Of a DNA stretch of 64,000 nt, positions 1 through 12,100 are shown one piece after another (position 1 is the first letter of the stretch; the number at the start of each line of letters is the position of its first letter). The notes beneath the pieces were generated by a model, which saw nothing but the letters and a program-made list of their open reading frames with translations, ran no database searches and had not been told where the DNA came from. Source of the DNA: Pontiellaceae bacterium (GTDB taxonomy: Bacteria > Verrucomicrobiota > Kiritimatiellia > Kiritimatiellales > Pontiellaceae); contig JAFGVP010000088.1 of NCBI GenBank assembly GCA_016937945.1, positions 28,735 through 92,734 of the forward strand. Reading direction: 5' to 3'. The position numbers and the translations under genes were made by a program.

Positions 1-3000
1 CTGCGAGTGGCGGTTGTCCTGCCACACGATCCACTGGTTCTGCAGCACCGGATGATACTGCCCGTAAATATTATCGGTGACACGGAACCAGGTATCCTCC
101 TCTAGATCCATAAAGTAAATTTCACCCGGCCCGGAATCCCGCCAATCGGCCCAGACCACGCGGCCGGCATCTATATCAGGATTCAGCTGATCCTCCGGAC
201 CGGGAAGAAGGACAACTGCCCCCCCGCCCTCTACCAGATTGATCGCTTTCAACTGCCATGGATCATTCGGCTGACTGGTCAGCTTTGATTGAAAGACAAT
301 CCATGGCCAGTCGATGTCCGGGTTGACTTCATCACGCCCCAGCGAGGCGGTTACCTGCACCACCGCGCCCGTACTGTTGAGGTCTGCCATATAGAGATCC
401 CAGCTGCCGTCACTGCGGCGCCCCTGCCATACGGCATAATGACCATCGGTCTTCGGATTTTTCTGCGTCAGCGTACCATCCGTAAGCTGTCGCGGGGCGG
501 CATTGCTCTCCAGCATGTCGCGGGCATAAATCTCGCTGGACCCATCGCTCTGATCCTGCCAGACAATCCAGCGTCCGCGGGCATACGGGCTGGCAGGGCC
601 ACGATCTGCAGTTGCAATCGATTCGCCCTCTGCATAGAGGTCTTCCACCTCCACCAGCATGGTGGCAAAGTTGGTCTGCGACAGCTCGTTGACCATCGTA
701 AGCCGTACGGTATACCACCCGGGCAGCACGTCGGATCCATTTTCATTCTTTCCGTCCCAGATCCATTCCTGCACGTTTGTTCCGATATCCGAAAAAGAAA
801 CGGAGCGGACAAGAGCGGATGCGGCATAGTCATGTCCGTACAGCGGATCCACCAACCAGGTCACCGCATGCGTTTCATTGGTATCTTCAAGGCTGCCGCC
901 GATCTGACCGCGCACCTCGACCATATGCATGCCGGGATCCAGTTTTTCAACCTCCAAGGGCGTGGATACAGGCGCAATCGCTCGGAAGTAATCATCATCA
1001 ATTGTCCAGCGGTAATCGGTAACCCCTGCCCCGCCGACAAACAGCTGTGCGGCATCCAACCGGGTCGGCGTGGCCGGAACTCCGGCAACCTGCACAGGAT
1101 TCACCGAAGAGTCGACTTCCCAAAATGCACTCACAGCTTTCGATACACCCGGATAGCTTCCGCGCTGCGGGCGTCCGAGAATATCCACCCGATGTATGCC
1201 GTCTGCAAGTCCGGAGAGTTCGATCGGCTGGGCAACCATGCGTTCGGCAGACCAGCTGCCACCGTCGAGACGATACTTGTAATAGTCAACATATTCACCG
1301 CCGGCATACAGCGTTGCCGTATCCAGTGCATTGGGCGAACACGGAACATTACTGACCGTCGTCCAAGGGACAATACCGCGGAAGATATCCACCTTCGCAT
1401 CGGTCATCAATGCACTGCCGGATGCCTCGAACGAAATGCGAGTCGATCCGGGCCGGATGGATAGCGCATCACCGGTCAGCAGCACACTCTCCACATCCTT
1501 GGAAAACTGCTGTACGGCCGGAAATGCCCCGTTGACCACTAGGGTGACTTCATTGGTATTTTCCCGATTACCCATGGAGTCGGTGGCAAAAAACGCCAGA
1601 TCATATACGCCGGATTCCCGCAACGTAAACGGATAGGCCGGCTGGAACGGCGCATTGGTCAGTGAATAGACAATGCTGACCGGATTATCGTCCGTCGAAA
1701 GGAAAAATATCTGGGTCTCGTCGGTAATGTAGTGAGTATCGCCGACTCCGACTTCAACACCGGCAAATTCAATGGTCGTGACCGGCGCATTGGTATCATC
1801 CGGAATATCTCCGTAATAGACCATGTAGTCATTCGTCCCCAGATTACAAAGATCGAAAATGTGCAGGTACGAGAGTTTGGCATTATCACTTTCGCGGTAG
1901 CGTATACTGGTCCAGTAGTTGTTGGTATTGATTACCTTGCCGTCATCGCGCACCACCGAACTGATGGGCAGCTTGGCCTGCTGAGGATCATCCACCCGCA
2001 GGTAGCACCAGTCCGTGCGGTCAGAATCAACCACAACCAGTTCCCTGCCCGGGCCGGGCTTCGGACCGATTTCCGCGTTGGCCAGATAGTTTACCGGAAG
2101 GATCTGCCCTTCACTCTCATACAATGCATCGGGAATCCGGTTGATATCGCGATCGGTGTCCGCAAGGAAGTCCAGAATATCATCGCGACCGGCCTGGTCG
2201 TTCAGGACTTCATTGGCAATGAAGTGCGCAACCAGATTGGTAATCAGCGAGGTTTCCTCGCCGCCGAACTCCGGCGCATGGGTATATGTGGCATTGAATT
2301 CCACAAACTCACCGGAGAGCGTGGTGATCATGTCCCACGCTGCCTTGCGCGCGGTTCCCGGTTCCAGATCGCCAATATTGACCGTCAGGCTGGAACGGTC
2401 CAGCGGAGAGTCCATCACTCGGACTCCCAGCAGGCGGGGAACCAGCAGCAGGTGCTGCAGATTTTCAACAATACGCGGCTGTTCGGACCGGATCATGACA
2501 TTGTGTGCCTGTCCGTAACCGACATTGCGGACCAGAACGCCGAGAATAAACGGGACCGGCGCCTCGACGGTTTCCGTAAACGGATCATCCCCCTGTACAT
2601 CCCTCGGCTGGAAATAGGTGATATCCAGCAACGGCTGCGGTTGAACGGTAATCATGTCCGGCACGGCAAACAGGACATCGTCCGGAAAATATTCGCCCTG
2701 AAACTTGGCTGAGAGGTTACAGCCGATACGGTAGCGTTTACCCGCCGGATCCTGTCCCCCCGCCCCGGGCTTTGGAATAATAAACCACCGCACAACCGCC
2801 TTCTGCGTCGGGGCAATGATTCCCGTACCATTGATGGCATTGATGTTTTCCAGTTCCGGCGCCCGCACAAAAAACCAATCCGATGCATTGTTTTCCTCTC
2901 CGTCTTCAATCGACGGATCGGTAAAACTGAGCGACGCACTGAAATCGGTAATCGAATCCACTCCGTCATTATTCGTGACTTCAAGCGTGGCAAGAAAACC

Positions 3001-3192
3001 GATGCGTTCGAGCGAGAGTTCCTGAAGGATCTCGATTTTCACCCGCGAACAGACGCCCTGGAACTGCTGCTGCGCAATACCGGTTACCGGCAACAGCATG
3101 CATACGGCGGCCCAGAGCAGTCCGGCCGAGTATCGAATCCTATGTTCTGCCTTCATATCCACCGTCCCATTCCTGTAAAAATATCGAATCAT
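1..3192 (-). CDS. Large secreted protein with TolB-like propeller (3' end outside window)
   Basis: An open frame of 1064 codons reads without a stop from an ATG at 3192 to the left edge, so the C-terminus lies outside the window. The start ATG overlaps the TGA of the giant upstream gene as ATGA. A strong GGAGGT ribosome site lies 6 nt upstream inside that gene, so the two are very probably translationally coupled; a second in-frame ATG at 3156 is less well placed. The N-terminus has a signal peptide (hydrophobic run ending near VTGIAQQQ). Residues about 45-460 are unfamiliar beta-rich sequence. Residues about 468-541 resemble an OmpL47-type Ig module (TDETQIFFLSTDD, ending DSMGNREN). From about 865 at least five repeats of the type WIVWQDxxDGxxEIYxxDL occur, typical of TolB-like beta-propeller blades, and they continue past the edge. 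Exported or surface location is inferred. Catalytic residues are not recognised. Confidence 0.88.
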   Translation of the reverse strand, partial: MIRYFYRNGTVDMKAEHRIRYSAGLLWAAVCMLLPVTGIAQQQFQGVCSRVKIEILQELSLERIGFLATLEVTNNDGVDSITDFSASLSFTDPSIEDGEENNASDWFFVRAPELENINAINGTGIIAPTQKAVVRWFIIPKPGAGGQDPAGKRYRIGCNLSAKFQGEYFPDDVLFAVPDMITVQPQPLLDITYFQPRDVQGDDPFTETVEAPVPFILGVLVRNVGYGQAHNVMIRSEQPRIVENLQHLLLVPRLLGVRVMDSPLDRSSLTVNIGDLEPGTARKAAWDMITTLSGEFVEFNATYTHAPEFGGEETSLITNLVAHFIANEVLNDQAGRDDILDFLADTDRDINRIPDALYESEGQILPVNYLANAEIGPKPGPGRELVVVDSDRTDWCYLRVDDPQQAKLPISSVVRDDGKVINTNNYWTSIRYRESDNAKLSYLHIFDLCNLGTNDYMVYYGDIPDDTNAPVTTIEFAGVEVGVGDTHYITDETQIFFLSTDDNPVSIVYSLTNAPFQPAYPFTLRESGVYDLAFFATDSMGNRENTNEVTLVVNGAFPAVQQFSKDVESVLLTGDALSIRPGSTRISFEASGSALMTDAKVDIFRGIVPWTTVSNVPCSPNALDTATLYAGGEYVDYYKYRLDGGSWSAERMVAQPIELSGLADGIHRVDILGRPQRGSYPGVSKAVSAFWEVDSSVNPVQVAGVPATPTRLDAAQLFVGGAGVTDYRWTIDDDYFRAIAPVSTPLEVEKLDPGMHMVEVRGQIGGSLEDTNETHAVTWLVDPLYGHDYAASALVRSVSFSDIGTNVQEWIWDGKNENGSDVLPGWYTVRLTMVNELSQTNFATMLVEVEDLYAEGESIATADRGPASPYARGRWIVWQDQSDGSSEIYARDMLESNAAPRQLTDGTLTQKNPKTDGHYAVWQGRRSDGSWDLYMADLNSTGAVVQVTASLGRDEVNPDIDWPWIVFQSKLTSQPNDPWQLKAINLVEGGGAVVLLPGPEDQLNPDIDAGRVVWADWRDSGPGEIYFMDLEEDTWFRVTDNIYGQYHPVLQNQWIVWQDNRHSQ

Positions 3193-6100
3193 GGCGCCAC
3201 CTCCATGTTTTGAAGCGGGCCCTCAGAGGGCGCCCACCATCCGCACCGATCGTGTACCAGCACCCCTTCGGCAAACATGGCCGTATCACCGCTCAGGCGA
3301 ATCGAAATAAACGGTCGGCTCTCTTCGACGGAGGTAGCGGCTACGATTTCCACGCGTCGTCCGCTGTTGCTGATGACGGCATCGCCCGCCTTGACGTTCC
3401 GCGCGGCAGTCCAGCCGTGACCATCAATCCATATCCGATGTTCATCCGTTACCGACAGGGTCTGTTCCTGATCATCTTCAAACTCAAAGACAACCCAGTG
3501 CGTTCCGACTCCGCGAGTGATTTCAGCCACTTCCGCCGTCTCGTGATCTTCCAGACCACTGCGCACGCGATCACCCACAGCCAACAGCCGGGCCTCAATC
3601 CGTCGGCCGTCTTCGAGCAGGATCGATGTTCCGGGATCAAGACATTCCGGTGTGCCGGTTCCATAGCCTGTTCCCCCGCTATTGGCCGGACCGCCCCCAT
3701 TTCCTCCTCCGCTGTCACCGCTGCCCTCGAAAGCACATCCGATCATGACGGCAAGCTCAAGAACCCCCGGAGGCAGGGGCGAGCCCTTCCATTTATGAAT
3801 CTCCATCAGCACACTTACGGCGGCATTGGCCGTGGCGGCATCCAACGAGTTTGCACACTGATACTGGCCGGCCAGGCGGTTGATCAGATTCTCGAGGTTT
3901 TTGCCGAAATTGGTAATGGCACCCAGCATGTCATACACGCAGCTGCCCCACGATTGACGCTGAGCCTGGCTATCGCCCTCCACATCACCGTAGTAGGTAA
4001 CCACCACCGGGATTTGCACTTCCTGGAACGGATCAAGCCGCGGAAGATATTCCACCAGCGGAATCATGGATCCCCAGCTGAATTCCTGCTTAGTGATCTT
4101 CAGATCATTCAAGGCAATCAGGCCGTGATTTTTCACCGTGATATTAAACTGGACCTGGAATCCTGCGTCCACATCCTGGAAGCGCTGCCACGCCGGCGTC
4201 ACCACCATCACCGGAGCAGGAACATGGGTTTCGAAGGTCTGCTCAATCACAATCTCGTAGCGGTCCGTAAACGGAACCGGCACCACGGTAAAGTTCACCG
4301 TCACCACATTTTTCGTGAGACGGGTGGAGATTTCCGCAACCTGATCAGGGATCACGTCAACCGAACCGGCCTGCGTCGTATGGCCCGGAGCAGAGACCTG
4401 CCAATACCACAGCCCTTCCTGCAGATTTTCCACCATGACAATACCGTTGGTCCCGGTAGTGACCACTTCGTGCTCGGTTCCCAACAGACCATTGCGCAGG
4501 CGCAGGGATGCTCCCGGAACCGGGATACTCAGCGTGTTTTGCACAAACAGCTGGATATCCCCCTTGTCTGCCGAACTGACCGTTGCATAGAGCGGCACGT
4601 TGAAGGTGGCCGGATGGTTGGTTCCGCTTATCACGAACACATCGCTGTACCGATCCATCGGCTGGTCTTCTGGCGGGGCATAGACCACATCAAAGGTATT
4701 CGAGGCCCCGACAGGAAGATCCGGTAGGTGGTACAGTCCGTCCACGCCGGCCAGCAGGGTCGGGAAGATCCAGTCGAGTGTGGCGGCCGGCGCCATGGTA
4801 ACACCTTCATAGTCGCGTACGCCGCGGTTAACGATCGTTACCGTTCGGGTAACCAGCTGTCCGCGGTTAACGGTTACATCCACGTAACCCGACGCCGGCG
4901 AAACAACATCTACCACCGGAACGGCGTCAAGCAGCGTAAGGTTGGCGGTAAAGGTATCCGCCGCTCCTTCATCCGCAGCAAAACGGATTTCAATCACCGC
5001 GTTGTCCGGCGCACTGATCTCTGCCTGCAGTTCAACCGGGAAGGTGATCCGTTCATTCGGACCGATGGACTGTCCGTTCGTCCACATGGGCGTTGCCGTC
5101 ACGGTAGCAATATCGATCTCGTTGGTACCATCCATCCGGTAAGCGCGGACGGATGCATTCAAGCCGTTCAACGTCAGCTCTCCCGGATTGATCAGGTTGA
5201 GGCTGAAGGTGTAGAGATCATTTTTCGACATTCGGATATCACCATACCGCGGCAGCACGAAGAGGCGATGGATCGATACCGTGTTCTGGTCAATCCGGTC
5301 GACCATATCCGGATGCGCGGCCCAGATCGTCAGCTCACCGGCAATACCGGCCGGTACATCATACGTAAAGGAATAGGAGCCGGTTCCATCCGTGGTCACC
5401 TCTTCGTTCCACTGATGGCTGCCCATGGCGAATCCGATCCGCAGCGGGGTATCCGGCAGCGGCGCATTATCCGAACGACGCCGAGCCTGCCCGGTAATGA
5501 GAATCTGCTCATCATTGGCATAGCCGTCCTTATCTGTCGCGGAAGTCCCGTAATAGTCCGTCAGGGAAAGACCGATTCTGGCCGTGCCGCTGATGGGGCC
5601 GGACACCTGTTCTTCTGCGCTTCCCAGAGCGTGGTAGACCGCATCGACGCCGGCCTCAACCGTCATCGACCCGGCTGATGCCAGAGAGTTGGGAACCAGG
5701 ATATCCTGAAGCAAGACATCGACATATCCTCCAGCGTCCACCGTGACATATCCACGGCCGTCCGACGCATATTTCAGTCCGGGAACGGTTCCCTGGAACC
5801 GGCCGGATGAGAGCTCATCGCCCAGCGCATTCTGGATGGAGAGATAGACATCGCCCGGCTGTCCGCCGCCGTTCCGGAACAGCACCACATCCATATCCGC
5901 CTGGCCGCGATTGTGCACACGCGCCTTAAAGTCGGCCAGAGTACCGGCCAGCGGCGTATTGGTTGTCGTGATAGAAACCATCTGCACCGGAACCCTTGCA
6001 CCTTCGAAGGTAAAGAGGCGCTGATAGATCACCTGCGCGCCGGACGCATTCGGCGTCTGCATCATCCGGACACGGACACTCTGAATCTGGGCGCTGGCCA

Positions 6101-9100
6101 TCGAAGCCATCGGCACATCGGTGGTCAACGTTGCATTGGCCGAAACCGAGTTGGTGACCGGGGTATCGACCGTGACGGCCGTCGCACCGGAATAGGTTCG
6201 CCGCAACTCAACGCTTTCAGCAGGGAATGCCTCCGCCAGAGTCCGGTTTTCGACAGACACGCTGTATTCGTCGAAATAATAGAGCACCGGCACCCCGCCA
6301 TCGGAAGCATTGATCTCCAGACCCAGCTCGAGGCGATAGACATTCGCGATTCGGCCGGGACCTTCCTGACCAAGGCTGTCGACACTTCGCAGTTCATACT
6401 CAACCAGTGAGTTACCCGTATAACTGCTATCCTGATAACTCTCGCCGGTCAGCGGAGCCGTGTTCAGCTTGATTCCGTTTCGATAGAGATTGACGCCAAC
6501 GATCGACGCATCCCCACGGGTCCAACTCAGGGCGGGCGCCTGACCATACTGCATCAGGATCTCGAAATTCGCTACCGCCGGAACCAGCATCACAAACTCG
6601 TTGGTTTCGCTGTAGGCCTCGTTGCCCAGCCAGTCGGCCGAAGCTACTTGATAGACCGAGCTTCCGCGTGGCGGATAATCGTTGATCGGCGTCGGCACAT
6701 AGGGACTGCCGATCTTCGTTCCGTTCCGATAGACATTGTAGCGAAGAGGTGCCTCTCCCTCTTCCGGCGCCGTCCAGGTAACCTGCACACCGGAAGCCTG
6801 CAGCTGTACCACCAGATTGCTCGGCTCATTCGGAGGCGTGCGGTCGGATATTTCCGTGTAGACCTGACTCAACCCGCTCTCTGAACCACGCCGTTCGGCG
6901 GATACCGCATAACGGTAGAATCCGTCGGCCGGAGGAAGATCGAGATAAATGTTGGTATCGATTCCCGAAAGCACCTTGGTTATCGGTGTTCCACTGTCGC
7001 CGGGCATGCGATAGAGATTGTAGCTATCTGCATTATCCACCGGATACCAGGCCAGTTCAACTTTGCCGCCCTTCAGCGCCACCGGATTCAGCAGATTGGG
7101 CGCGGCCGGCGCTGACGGTAGCGCCGTGTTGTAGATTTCAAGGGAAGCGCCGGAAAGCACGGTCGTGCCGACGTTATCCAGAGCATCGGACACGTTCAGC
7201 AGTAAGGTACAGAAGCCGCTTCCCATCAGCGGACTCAGCTGGGCCGTACCGACCCAGTTGGTACCGCTTCCGGACATCACGACATTAATCGTGGCACCGG
7301 CCGGCGGATCGAGCTGAACCAAAGGAACCGTTCCCGGCTTGGGCGCTTCAGTCAGGGTGAGGTTGACCTGCAGGGCCGTATTGCTGAGCACCTGAACCGG
7401 AGCAACCGGAATCGTTTCAATCCTGCCGCTTGGCGGAGCTGTATCAATGACCAGATCCACGCCTTCGGGCGCACCGCTGAAGACATTGCCGTAAAGATCA
7501 CTGGCAGACATGCGCACCTGGGCAAGCCCCGAACGCGTGAGACTGGTGATATTAAAGTCGGCCTCAAAAGTATTCGGTGCCGTGTTCGAAACAACCAGCG
7601 GAGTAGGCCCCGTGGCGCCATAAGGCAGCACCAGCAGATCGGGCGCACCGGACAGCGGTTCACTGGAGGTAAGAACCATATGAAGCGGCCCCGTACCAAC
7701 CGGTGAGGACTGATCATACCCGATGGTGAAAGCAGGTGGCGTCGTGTCATAATCCCCCTCAACGAGATTGGAAAGATCACTTGCATTACCGGCGCCGTCG
7801 TAACCGACCACCCCCAAATAATAGTGTCCGTCAGCAAAACCGAGCAGATGGTATTCCGTTACATTGACCACCGTACCGGTGTATGATGCTTCAGCCGCGG
7901 TCGAGAAGGGAGCCGTATCCCAATAGACCTGGAAGCTGGTGGGAGACTCCCCACTGGCCGCCAGAGTCCAGGTCAGGCTCATGCCCTGCAACGGATCGAA
8001 CACCGTCGGATCCAGCACGACCGCTTCCGGGGCTCCGGTATCCCGGATAACCGTACGCGACGCCGATGCCGCACTGCCCAGCGTATCGAATGCTTCGGCC
8101 ACCAGCACATTGTTTCCTTCCAGCAACGGTACACTCATTGAGAAGGCACCATTTGCATCTGCCACGGTTTCTCCCATGGCCGCTCCGCTCCGACGCACCC
8201 TTATGCCGATATGCGGCTCAGCGGTTCCCTCGACCGTAACCGACGCATCGGCCGTAACACTGCCGTTGACAGGCACGGTGATTACCGGAACCGGCGGAGG
8301 TTCGGGCGAAACCAGCACATTAAACTCGCTCACGGAAAATTCACCATGCGGATCACGAGCCAACAGCTTGACGCGGTGGGTTCCAAGCGTTTCAGCACGA
8401 ATATCCCAGCGGACGCTCAGACCGGCAGCGTTGGTGGAAGCGACCAGCACATCATCCACATAGAATTCGAGGCCAGCAATGCCCAATGGCGAGCTTGCCG
8501 AACCCGTTACCATCTTCGGACGTTCCAGCACCTGTCCTTCCGAAAGGTTGAATGACTGGATCGTCGGCCCATCCGTCACATAGTTGATCGGAACGGCAAT
8601 CGGGGTATTCGTTTCGCCGTTGACGTTTCGATACTGGACATACAGTGTCTTGCTGCCGCCGCCATCCGAGAGCAATACCGAATTGGTAAAGACAAAGTCC
8701 TCGAAGAAGACATTGTTAAAGGTTGAATCCTCGCTGACACGGAACGATTCAGCCACGCGGCAGGCATACTTCATCCGGACCATCCTCGCACCGACATCGC
8801 GAATGCCGTCATAGGTATCTGCGGCCGGCGTAATCAGCGGCTCCGTCGTCAGGAACGGCAGGTAGTCCACACTGCCGATCAGTCCCGAAAGAACCTCAAC
8901 CTCATTCATGGATCCCCACCAAACCTGGGGTGCATACAGTGCATTGGCACCGCCCGAAAGGGCATTTGTTCCGTTGTTCACAACGATCGACTGACTCAGC
9001 ATCAACTGGGCGGCATCCAGCTGCTGAAGACCGATCGTATTGAACTGCGCCAGCAGGTTGGACGTTACCAGCGCCGCATCGCCCTCAAGCGAAAGGCCGA

Positions 9101-12100
9101 CCGGATCATTGAACAGGACGGACAGCGCATCCACTCCGGGATCGCATCCATCAATCCACAGCCCGGCACCGTACTGAATCCACACATGGGTCAGCTGGGA
9201 GCCGTCAGCTCCTGCTCCGAGAACAATACCGGACCAGTCGCCCGGTGCCGGAGCCGCTTCAACCGAGGTAAAGACAATCGGATTGAATACCGTACCGACG
9301 GCCGACAGCGTACCCTGCTCCACATACAAACCGGCACCGTTATGGAAGCGTAGCGTCACACCCGGATCAATCGTCAGTGTTGCGTTATTGGTCACGATGA
9401 TATCACGATAGATATCGAACAGCGCACCGGGTGCACCGCCCGTTCCGATCAACAGGTTTTCATCGATAATACCGCCGTAAGGATCCTTCCAGAGGACCGT
9501 CGACACAAGCGGCTCAAACTCCCCGAGACGGTTGTACGCCACGACCGCAAAATAGTGATCTGCACTCCGATCGAGGTTCTCAACCAGCAGGGACTTCGTG
9601 GATGCCGGAAGTATCGTATACGGCGTCAGTACTGTGACATCACTGAAATCAACCGATTCATGATAGACCATGAATCCTTCCAGCCCCAGCAGTCCGGCGG
9701 TGTTATAGCCCGTCCACGACAGGTTGACGGCATCTGCGCCGATAGAAGTCGTTCCCGGAATGATCGGCGGCGGCAGGCTGCTGTCAACCTGTACCGCCAG
9801 ACTGGTGACCGCCGGATCACGGTTGCCCGCCAGGTCCACCGCGGCCACGGCAACATGGTACGGTGTATCCAGCTGAATACCGTTGATGGTTCCGATAGTG
9901 GCACCGGCACCGACAAAGCCGATCGGAGCCAGACCTTCGACGCTTGTGAAACTGCTGCCGGAACGATACAGGCGATACCCGTATAGATCCGATGGAGGCG
10001 TATAATCACCCCACCCCAACGTCACGGAGGTCGCATTGGAAGCAATCAGTGAGAAGGCAGGATTGTCCGGCGGAGTTGCATTCACTTCCACGGACGCGGC
10101 ATTGGTGGGCGCAATAGCACTGCCATACAGATCCATCACCTGCGAAACCACGATGCCGTAATCGCCGTCATCACCTGCACTGAATGGTATCGGCCGCAGG
10201 CTGAACGTATCGTTTGCTACATACGTGGATTCCCAGATCCCGTTGCTGGCTGCATTGAAACTCATGGCCGGCTGTACGTCGTTGGTAAAGATGACCAGCG
10301 GCGGTGTGTTCGTCTTCATGGTTCGGTCAAACACAATATCCACGGTAAAGTTTGTGGTGGCCGGAACCGGGTCATTCAGATTACGCACAACGCGCTTTAC
10401 CTGCGGCACGAGTGACTGCGCGGTATAGCGTGCGACGACATTCATGTTCGAAGGCTGTAGCGTTGTAAAGGTATTGAGATAGGCGTTGGTATACGCCAGA
10501 TGCGCATTGTTAAGCTTGAACTGCTGGAAGATGTAGCGGTTCGGCCCATTGGTCGTCATCACAGGCGCCTCAAAGAGAGCACTGGTACCGTTGGTATAGA
10601 ATCCCGCACCGGAGACGGCAGTGACACCGGCCGGATCGGAGGCGGTTACCACCGAATGGTAGGGATTCAACTCCTTGAAGTAAGCCGTCAGCGTATGATT
10701 TCCATAAACGACATTGGTCACCGTAACCGACGTACCCCGATTAACAGCCCCCTCCTGCCAGCGATCAAAACCGTAGCCGGGATTCGGATAGGCCCGCATC
10801 ACGCTGGTAGCACCATAGTTGAATGTACCGGCACCGGTCACGGACCCACCTGCGGCAGGAACCCTTATGGCACTGATAGTAAACTGCGGCAAACCGAAGT
10901 AGGCCGTCAGATTGACGTTGCGGGTCAGCAGGAATGAATACTCAGCCGAAGCACTACGGAATGTGCTGTATTCCTTCCAGTTCTGGAATGCATACGGCAG
11001 CGCATTCGTATTCACCGTTGCGCTGACATTAACGATCGTTCCGGCGGGGTAATGTCCCCCACCGCTCACGGAACCGCCGGCCACAGGACTGGACGTAAGC
11101 GTCACATTATAATAGTTCATGACCTGCGCAATGGCGGACGCGCTGTTCTGTTCGGCTGAAGCATGGCTGATTCCATCATGCTCGTAGTAGCTGTTGCCAT
11201 AATCCGTGGTGACGACGATCTGATGGTTCACCGCCTGCACGGTGGTGTAATCCACTGAGTGCGGCACGACCGCATCAACGGTCAACGGTCCGCCCACCGG
11301 AATATCCTGATGATACAGCTCTGCTCCGTTATCCGCACGCAGAATGCGCAGCCGTTCGGTAACCGCACCGCCGGTCGAGGCGGTGCCGCGGTTGGCGCTG
11401 TCCCATGTAATATGAAGAACCTGTCCAACCTCGTTGCTGCCGCTGACCTGCAGGTTTTCCACCTTGAGGTCAGGATACGCAGCGAGCGCAACCGGGAAGG
11501 TCGCCGCTGAAGCGGATATATTGTCCCCTTCAAACAGGCGTTCATTCACCAGGTCACCAAAGTCGGTGTACACCACAATGTAGAAATCACCGCTCACTCC
11601 GTCCGGAAGCGTTACGGTCGTCTGATTGGTATAGGCACCGCCAACTTCGAGGTTGCCGATATGTGCGATGGTTGCCAATGCATAATCGTCGCTATCGCCC
11701 ATCACCTTGTTGGAAGAGAGCACAACGCGATCGAACCACGACCCTTCCGCTGTTGGAGCAGAACCGGTGTTGCGAATGATGTAGGAAAGCAGCACGGCAT
11801 CGCCGCTCTGGATACCCGCCCCTGAAGGCGGACTGACCAGCGAAACCTGCAGATTGGGAATCACGACCGCCGCTGTCGGAAGCACTTCCACATCGACGAC
11901 ATAATCCTTGCCCAGGCCGCCAGTGTTCACACCGGAACGGACCGCAACGTAATAGGTGTTGCTGGCCGTAATGCGCACTTCTGCCGAGCCATCGCCCGAG
12001 GAACCTTCTTCCTCCTGGTACTGTCCGCTGCTGTTGTAGACGCTGACCACCGGAACCAGCCCGGAATCATCCGGCACACGGACTCCGACGAGAATGGTCT

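Noticed and set aside
289..2712. Plus-strand frames of 391 and 326 aa in the first 3 kb
   Set aside because: They lie opposite the uninterrupted 1064-codon minus-strand gene with OmpL47-like and TolB-like repeats, which explains the region better.
3210..5678. Long plus-strand frames (up to 505 aa) opposite the giant gene
   Set aside because: They are antisense shadows: the minus-strand frame has coherent domain repeats, a ribosome site and a signal peptide, while the plus frames have no recognisable motifs.
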